Source: Bacteroidales bacterium (GTDB lineage: Bacteria; Bacteroidota; Bacteroidia; Bacteroidales; Muribaculaceae). Taken from it: DNA of 11,577 bases. The stretch is taken from assembly GCA_004555955.1 (NCBI GenBank), contig SFJG01000095.1, positions 1 to 11,577 of the forward strand, in the 5' to 3' direction. Below are positions 7,697 to 11,577 of this stretch, piece after piece. Below the pieces are notes generated by a model. The model made no database searches, was not told the DNA's origin, and worked only from the letters and a program-made list of their open reading frames with translations. Position 1 is the first letter of the stretch, and each line of letters starts with the position of its first letter. The position numbers and the translations under genes are program-made.

Positions 7697-7760
7697 CTAA
7701 ATCATTTTATCGAGGTCGTGTTGACGGTTTCTAATCATTTCGACGTCGTGGCGAACGAGG
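7697..7760 (-). other. Out-of-frame remnant of the Gmd C-terminus
   Basis: In the frame shifted from the present gmd reading, this stretch encodes LVRHDVEMIRNRQHDLDKMI and stops with TAG at 7697-7699. That looks like a normal Gmd C-terminal helix (typically reached through LGWNP, KTSF.., then IMV.HD..). The stop lies 4 bases before the fcl ATG, the spacing expected of the original operon. The present gmd frame reads RSPRRRND here instead. The likely cause is a small deletion not divisible by three just after LGWNP. Confidence 0.75.
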
Positions 7761-8750
7761 ATTCCAGCCGAGTTGAGTTTTTGCCTTAGTGGGGTCGCCG
7801 AGGAGTTGCTCGACCTCGCAAGGACGGAAATATTTCGGGTCGACTTCGACGAGGACACGTCCTGTAGCAACGTCGATACCTTTCTCGTCGACACCCTCGC
7901 CTTCCCAACGAAGTTCGATGCCGGCGCGACGGAACGACATTTCGGTAAATTCGCGCACGGAGTGGTATTCGCCGGTAGCGATTACGAAGTCGTCGGGTTC
8001 GGGTTGTTGCATAATTAGCCACATACATTCAACGTAGTCGCGAGCATAGCCCCAGTCGCGACGCGCGTTAAGGTTGCCGAGATAGAGTTTGTCTTGCAGA
8101 CCGTTGACGATACGAGCGGCTGCAAGTGTGATTTTGCGCGTTACGAAAGTTTCGCCGCGGCGCTCGCTTTCGTGGTTGAACAAGATGCCGTTGACAGCAT
8201 ACATACCGTAACTTTCGCGATAGTTTTTGGTAATCCAGAAGCCATAAAGTTTGGCGCAAGCATAGGGGCTACGCGGATAGAACGGCGTGGTTTCGCGTTG
8301 CGGCACTTCTTGTACTTTACCGAAGAGCTCGGACGTGCTGGCTTGATAGATTCGCGTCGATTTCTCCATGCCGAGCATACGTACCGCCTCCAGCAATCGA
8401 AGCGTGCCGATAGCGTCGGCATCTGCCGTATATTCGGGCACTTCGAACGACACTTTAACGTGGCTTTGTGCGGCAAGGTTGTAAATCTCGCTCGGACGTA
8501 TTTCGCGGATGATTCGTATCAACGAACTCGAATCGGTCATATCTCCGTAGTGGAGATTGACAAGACGCTTGCGCTGCATATCGCGCACCCATTCGTCAAA
8601 ATAGAGGTGCTCGATACGACCTGTATTGAACGAGGAACTGCGGCGGATTATGCCGTGTACCTCATAGCCTTTCTCGAGCAAAAATTCTGCAAGAAACGAG
8701 CCGTCTTGTCCTGTTATGCCTGTTATTAAGGCTACTTTCTTATTTTCCAT
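7731..8750 (-). CDS. gmd: GDP-mannose 4,6-dehydratase with an altered, shortened C-terminus
   Basis: Gmd converts GDP-D-mannose to GDP-4-keto-6-deoxy-D-mannose, the first step toward GDP-L-fucose. The NADP-binding GITGQDG is at 11-17, RRSSSFNTGRIEHLY at 36-50, catalytic T139 and E141 in STSELFG, and Y163 and K167 in YACAK; RRDWGYARDYV and the substrate-side GDPTKAK are also present. All catalytic residues are intact. The odd point is the end: after LGWNP (327-331) the frame reads RSPRRRND and stops at 339 residues, whereas the usual C-terminus (about 20 more residues) is readable in another frame. A deletion of roughly 29 bases would explain it. The core fold may survive, but the C-terminal helix is lost, so activity is uncertain. 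It starts 9 bases after the HAD gene. Sequencing or assembly error is the alternative. Confidence 0.92.
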   Translation of the reverse strand: MENKKVALITGITGQDGSFLAEFLLEKGYEVHGIIRRSSSFNTGRIEHLYFDEWVRDMQRKRLVNLHYGDMTDSSSLIRIIREIRPSEIYNLAAQSHVKVSFEVPEYTADADAIGTLRLLEAVRMLGMEKSTRIYQASTSELFGKVQEVPQRETTPFYPRSPYACAKLYGFWITKNYRESYGMYAVNGILFNHESERRGETFVTRKITLAAARIVNGLQDKLYLGNLNARRDWGYARDYVECMWLIMQQPEPDDFVIATGEYHSVREFTEMSFRRAGIELRWEGEGVDEKGIDVATGRVLVEVDPKYFRPCEVEQLLGDPTKAKTQLGWNPRSPRRRND

Positions 8751-8759
8751 ATATTTTTG

Positions 8760-9413
8760 TTATTTCATTATTACGTTACATATGTCGGCAATGCTGTCGA
8801 CAGTTATTTTCGGGCGATACGATTCGCCGACTTCAATGTTTTGCGGATGCACATTTCGATCGGTGCCACGCAAGCAGACGGTAAGCCATCCGAGTCGATT
8901 TGGTGCCACAAAGTCTTTCGCCGGATTGTCGCCCACGTAGACATATCGCTCGGCGGGCAACGCATCCATAATACGCTCGAAACTGTGCGTACTTGTCTTG
9001 TCGACGCCCTCGGCTTCGGAAATGTAGATTTGATTTCCGAAAAAGGCATCGAGCCCGAGTGCTTCTATCTTGTTGCGCTGCGTCGACGTCCTTCCGTCGG
9101 TAACCAGGGCAAGCCCTACCCCGGCGTCAGCAAGTCGCTGCAGAGTTGCTCTCGTAATAGGGTCGAGGCTGAGCGACGGCTTATGATATCGATAAGCGGC
9201 TACCATATCGGATACCGGCACATTGCAGTTAACGGCAGCAACAAGAGCATCAAACGGATTCTCGCCGGCGGCATAAGCCTGCGACATCGCCTCAAGAGCA
9301 CACCTACGGTCTTTCTGTGGCAACAACTCTGCTACGGCACGATAACCGGACACGACAAAATCATACTCCGGATACAGCGTATCATCCAGGTCGAAAGCCG
9401 CCACCGCATTCAT
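8760..9413 (-). CDS. HAD-superfamily hydrolase (probable phosphatase) of the sugar cluster
   Basis: A 217-residue cytosolic protein with all four HAD motifs: motif I FDLDDTLYPE with nucleophile D8 and acid/base D10, motif II LVTDGR with T105, motif III K139 in GVDKTSTHSF, and motif IV GDNPAKDF with D162 and D167 for magnesium. Residues about 17-80 form a small helical C1 cap. Such enzymes remove phosphate from small metabolites. The substrate cannot be told from sequence. It starts 3 bases after the aminotransferase stop and ends 9 bases before gmd, so it is clearly part of the nucleotide-sugar operon and probably acts on a sugar phosphate or similar precursor of the same glycan. Confidence 0.9.
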   Translation of the reverse strand: MNAVAAFDLDDTLYPEYDFVVSGYRAVAELLPQKDRRCALEAMSQAYAAGENPFDALVAAVNCNVPVSDMVAAYRYHKPSLSLDPITRATLQRLADAGVGLALVTDGRTSTQRNKIEALGLDAFFGNQIYISEAEGVDKTSTHSFERIMDALPAERYVYVGDNPAKDFVAPNRLGWLTVCLRGTDRNVHPQNIEVGESYRPKITVDSIADICNVIMK

Positions 9414-9416
9414 TGC

Positions 9417-10550
9417 CTATTGCTTGAAAAAGTCGGTCAATGTTTCAACTACTCTTGCCAAGTCGTCGTCGGTCAAGTTGGAGCCACTCGGCAAACACAA
9501 TCCGCGTTCGAAAAGCCGCTCACACACGCCGTCGCCATAGTAAGGCGCTTCGGCATAGACGGGCTGCATGTGCATCGGACGCCATAGGCGACGCGTTTCG
9601 ATGTTTTCGGCAGCCATCCATTGTCGCAATGCTTCGGGTTCTTTACCGGTTGCCGGGTCAATCAAGATTGTCGACAACCAGAAATTGCTATCGCTACCCG
9701 GCTGCCCGTTCTGCTGAACTTCGACACCGGGAATGTTTTTCAACGCCTCTGTATAGAATGCGTGGTTATGACGTCGACGCTCAACGTGGTCGGCGAGCAC
9801 GTCCATTTGTCCGCACCCGATTCCGGCGCAAACGTTGCTCAATCGGTAGTTATAGCCTATCACGTTGTGGTAGTAGTACGGTCGATTTTCGCGAGCCTGA
9901 GTTGCGTAAAACTTGGTTCGCTCGGCTTCTTCGGCAGTTCGACAAATAAGCGCGCCGCCGCCGGAAGTCGTTATTATTTTGTTTCCGTTAAAACTCAAGC
10001 AACCATATTCGCCAAAGAGCCCGCATTTACGGCCGTTCAACTCCGAGCCGAGGGCTTCGGCGGCGTCTTCGACCACCGCGATGCCATAGTGTTCGGCAAT
10101 TTCGGTAATTTCGGCAATCTTCGCCGGCATTCCGTAGAGATGCACGGGAATGATGGCTTTAGGATATTTGCCGGTTACGCGATGACGGTCTTCGATGGCA
10201 CGAACCAATAGTTCGGGCGACATATTCCACGTGTCGGGCTCACTGTCGACAAAAATCGGCTGCGCTCCTTGATACATAATCGGATTCGCACTCGCTGCAA
10301 AAGTAAAAGACTGACAAACGACTTCGTCGCCGGCACCGACTCCGGCACCGACAAGCCCCAGATGGATTGCCGCCGTACCCGCACTCAATGCCACGACGTG
10401 GCTTGCGCCAAGATACGACTCCAACCGACGCTCAAACTCGTCAACATTCGGACCAAGCGGGACTATCCACTCGCTCCGAAACGCTTCTTCTACCCATTGG
10501 CGTTCGCTGCCACCCATGTGAACGTACGACAAAAATATGCGCGGTTTCAT
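9417..10550 (-). CDS. DegT/DnrJ/EryC1/StrS-family PLP-dependent sugar aminotransferase
   Basis: These enzymes transfer an amino group, usually from glutamate, to a keto group of a nucleotide-linked deoxysugar. Numbered from the ATG at 10550 the protein is 377 residues. It shows LSYVHMGGSERQWV near the start, the PLP-phosphate region SAGTAAIHLGL at 56-66, D162 in EDAAEALGS (cofactor ring nitrogen) and K191 in FNGNKIITTSGGG (Schiff base); GYNYRLSN at 232-239 is the substrate-side loop. The start is the ATG preceded by AGGAAAGA; a GTG at 10589 would add 13 residues but lies beyond a possible promoter box. It is first of the operon with the HAD hydrolase, gmd and fcl. A GDP-perosamine-type reaction on the Gmd product is conceivable, but the substrate is not shown by sequence. 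Confidence 0.92.
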   Translation of the reverse strand: MKPRIFLSYVHMGGSERQWVEEAFRSEWIVPLGPNVDEFERRLESYLGASHVVALSAGTAAIHLGLVGAGVGAGDEVVCQSFTFAASANPIMYQGAQPIFVDSEPDTWNMSPELLVRAIEDRHRVTGKYPKAIIPVHLYGMPAKIAEITEIAEHYGIAVVEDAAEALGSELNGRKCGLFGEYGCLSFNGNKIITTSGGGALICRTAEEAERTKFYATQARENRPYYYHNVIGYNYRLSNVCAGIGCGQMDVLADHVERRRHNHAFYTEALKNIPGVEVQQNGQPGSDSNFWLSTILIDPATGKEPEALRQWMAAENIETRRLWRPMHMQPVYAEAPYYGDGVCERLFERGLCLPSGSNLTDDDLARVVETLTDFFKQ

Positions 10551-10569
10551 TCTTTCCTGAATTTTTCTG

Positions 10570-10577
10570 CGAAGATA
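10570..10577 (-). promoter_or_regulatory. Possible -7 box for the sugar operon
   Basis: The minus strand reads TATCTTCG, one base from the Bacteroidota consensus TAnnTTTG, about 20 bases before the aminotransferase ATG at 10550. No -33 TTTG is seen at a normal distance, so this is a weak call. Confidence 0.3.
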
Positions 10578-10714
10578 GTCATTAATCACGAATTAGAGTT
10601 GCATTTGCTCCAAAATATTACTTTTTCAAACACCTCGAATTATTAAAAATGTTAAATTTTTGAGAATGACAACAAATTTTGGAGTTATCTCTAAATTATT
10701 TCAATTATAATGTA

Positions 10715-10722
10715 TACATTTG
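10715..10722 (+). promoter_or_regulatory. Bacteroidota -7 promoter box for the TolB-like gene
   Basis: TACATTTG is an exact TAnnTTTG match in an A/T-rich setting. It would start transcription near 10729 and leave a leader of about 90 bases before the ATG at 10822. A clear -33 TTTG is not seen. Confidence 0.5.
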
Positions 10723-10821
10723 CGAAATGTGACACAAACATCAAAAACAGAAAAGTCTGTTACATATTATTGTTTTACCGAATAAAACCACAATAAAAAC
10801 ATAACACCTGAAAAAACTACT

Positions 10822-11577
10822 ATGAAACGTTTTACGTTAACAATTGCTTCTGCGCTATTGCTGGTTGCAACTTCCGCACAAGCACAAAAAACAGGAACGC
10901 TCTCAAACATCACACGCTTGACAAACGGCACTGAGAGGTACGAGAACCCGCGTTGGTCACCCGACGGCTCGAAAATTGCCTTTACGAAACTCGGCTACGA
11001 AGGACTATTGGTTATGGATGCCGACGGAGCAAACAAGAAAGTGATTTCGCAAGGCGCCGGCGAAGGCTTTGAATTTAAATGGAGTATCGACAGTCGAGAA
11101 ATCCTTGTTCGCGACACTCGTTGGCTCGACAAAGGCGACGGCATGATTGACCGCGCTCATGCCATCTGGGCTGTGTCGACCGAAGGCAAAAAGACTCGTA
11201 TGACCTACGACGAAAACTACATGCAACCGGCAGCTTGGCGCTACAGCGCTAACGGTGCAAAATCGGTTGCCGCCATCGACGCTCGCAGCATCAAAGACGT
11301 CAACCTCGAGGCTGTGCCTTCTGCCCTCCGCAAAAAAGCCGCTTCGACTGCTTCTAACATAAGTTACATTGCCAACGGCGAAAGATTGTCCATCGTCAAC
11401 CCCGAAGGCACTGCAACAGTTATCTACGACAAGCCGGCGGTTTGCGCCGCTTTGTCGCCAAACGGCAAAAAAATCGCCTTCATCAGCGAAGACAACCTCT
11501 TGGTGATGAACATCGACGGTACAGGTCTTGTTAATCTTGGCAAGGGCTTCAATCCTTCTTGGGTTGGAAACTCTCAA
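10822..11577 (+). CDS. Exported TolB-like WD40/PD40 beta-propeller protein (partial, 3' end cut by window)
   Basis: From the ATG at 10822, 252 codons run to the window edge without a stop. Residues 1-21 are a typical signal peptide (MKRF, hydrophobic core, then ATSAQA with cleavage expected before QK), so the protein is exported to the periplasm or outer surface. The mature part shows repeated PD40/TolB propeller motifs: NPRWSPDGSKIAF at about 43-55, EFKWSIDSREILV, PAAWRYSANGAKS and AALSPNGKKIAF, with LLVMDADG and LLVMNIDGTG closing strands. These propellers usually bind proteins or peptides. No tolA, tolQ, tolR or pal gene is beside it, so it should not be called true TolB. The ATG is the only sensible start because the signal peptide follows at once. 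Confidence 0.85.
   Translation, partial: MKRFTLTIASALLLVATSAQAQKTGTLSNITRLTNGTERYENPRWSPDGSKIAFTKLGYEGLLVMDADGANKKVISQGAGEGFEFKWSIDSREILVRDTRWLDKGDGMIDRAHAIWAVSTEGKKTRMTYDENYMQPAAWRYSANGAKSVAAIDARSIKDVNLEAVPSALRKKAASTASNISYIANGERLSIVNPEGTATVIYDKPAVCAALSPNGKKIAFISEDNLLVMNIDGTGLVNLGKGFNPSWVGNSQ

Larger units (their letters stand above)
10551..10821. other. AT-rich divergent intergenic region
   Basis: This gap separates the divergent sugar operon and the TolB-like gene. I find no open reading frame worth calling. It holds the putative promoter boxes listed separately, an A/T-only hairpin at 10645-10661 (AAAAAT, loop GTTAA, ATTTTT) and a perfect six-pair hairpin GTTTTA-CCGAA-TAAAAC at 10772-10788 inside the leader of the TolB-like gene. 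The hairpins are too AT-rich to be strong terminators. Confidence 0.6.

Noticed and set aside
8757..9587. A 276-codon plus-strand frame across the HAD and aminotransferase genes
   Set aside because: Antisense to two motif-complete genes, crosses their junction, and has no recognisable domain.
10551..10589. GTG-started extension of the aminotransferase
   Set aside because: The added 13 residues are not part of the usual family start, the ATG at 10550 has an AGGA-type site before it, and the extension overlaps the possible promoter box.
10645..10661. A/T-only hairpin as a terminator or regulatory RNA
   Set aside because: Six A-T pairs with no GC are too weak, and no gene ends here since the flanking genes diverge.
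11005..11577. A 190-codon minus-strand frame at the right edge
   Set aside because: Antisense to the TolB-like gene, whose signal peptide and propeller repeats make the plus strand the real coding strand.

Overview
This window most likely comes from a Bacteroidota chromosome, order Bacteroidales. The evidence is a DUF4494-type protein, a DUF4492-like small membrane protein placed directly before cydA, Bacteroidota-style -7 boxes (TAnnTTTG) in front of genes, and little reliance on Shine-Dalgarno sites. I see no tRNA, rRNA, CRISPR array, insertion sequence or phage gene. No stretch of more than 300 bases lacks a gene; the longest gap is about 270 bases, at 10551-10821.

Layout. (1) Positions 1-2148, minus strand: a DUF4494 gene, then a yggS-type PLP-binding protein gene, then a FucP/GluP-like sugar transporter that runs off the left edge. 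(2) A divergent promoter region at 2149-2296. (3) Positions 2297-5234, plus strand: a small one-helix membrane protein (DUF4492-like), cydA and cydB, forming a cytochrome bd quinol oxidase operon. (4) A strong bidirectional terminator hairpin at 5249-5288 between convergent units. (5) Positions 5302-10550, minus strand: a tightly packed row read as DegT-family sugar aminotransferase, HAD phosphatase, gmd, fcl, then metY. Gmd and Fcl together make GDP-L-fucose from GDP-mannose. The aminotransferase and phosphatase probably make or tailor another sugar for the same surface glycan. MetY makes homocysteine and may only share the transcript. (6) An AT-rich divergent promoter region at 10551-10821. 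(7) From 10822, plus strand: an exported TolB-like beta-propeller protein that runs off the right edge.

Most of the window is ordinary core and surface-sugar metabolism, and I do not see a clearly new multi-gene system. The best leads are these: gmd appears to have lost its normal C-terminal end through a small frame-changing deletion, with the old tail still readable in another frame up to 4 bases before fcl; the DUF4492-like protein is a candidate small subunit of a bd oxidase; the aminotransferase and HAD pair has an undefined substrate; and the palindrome GTCGAC is strongly over-represented everywhere except the transporter end, whose base use also differs.
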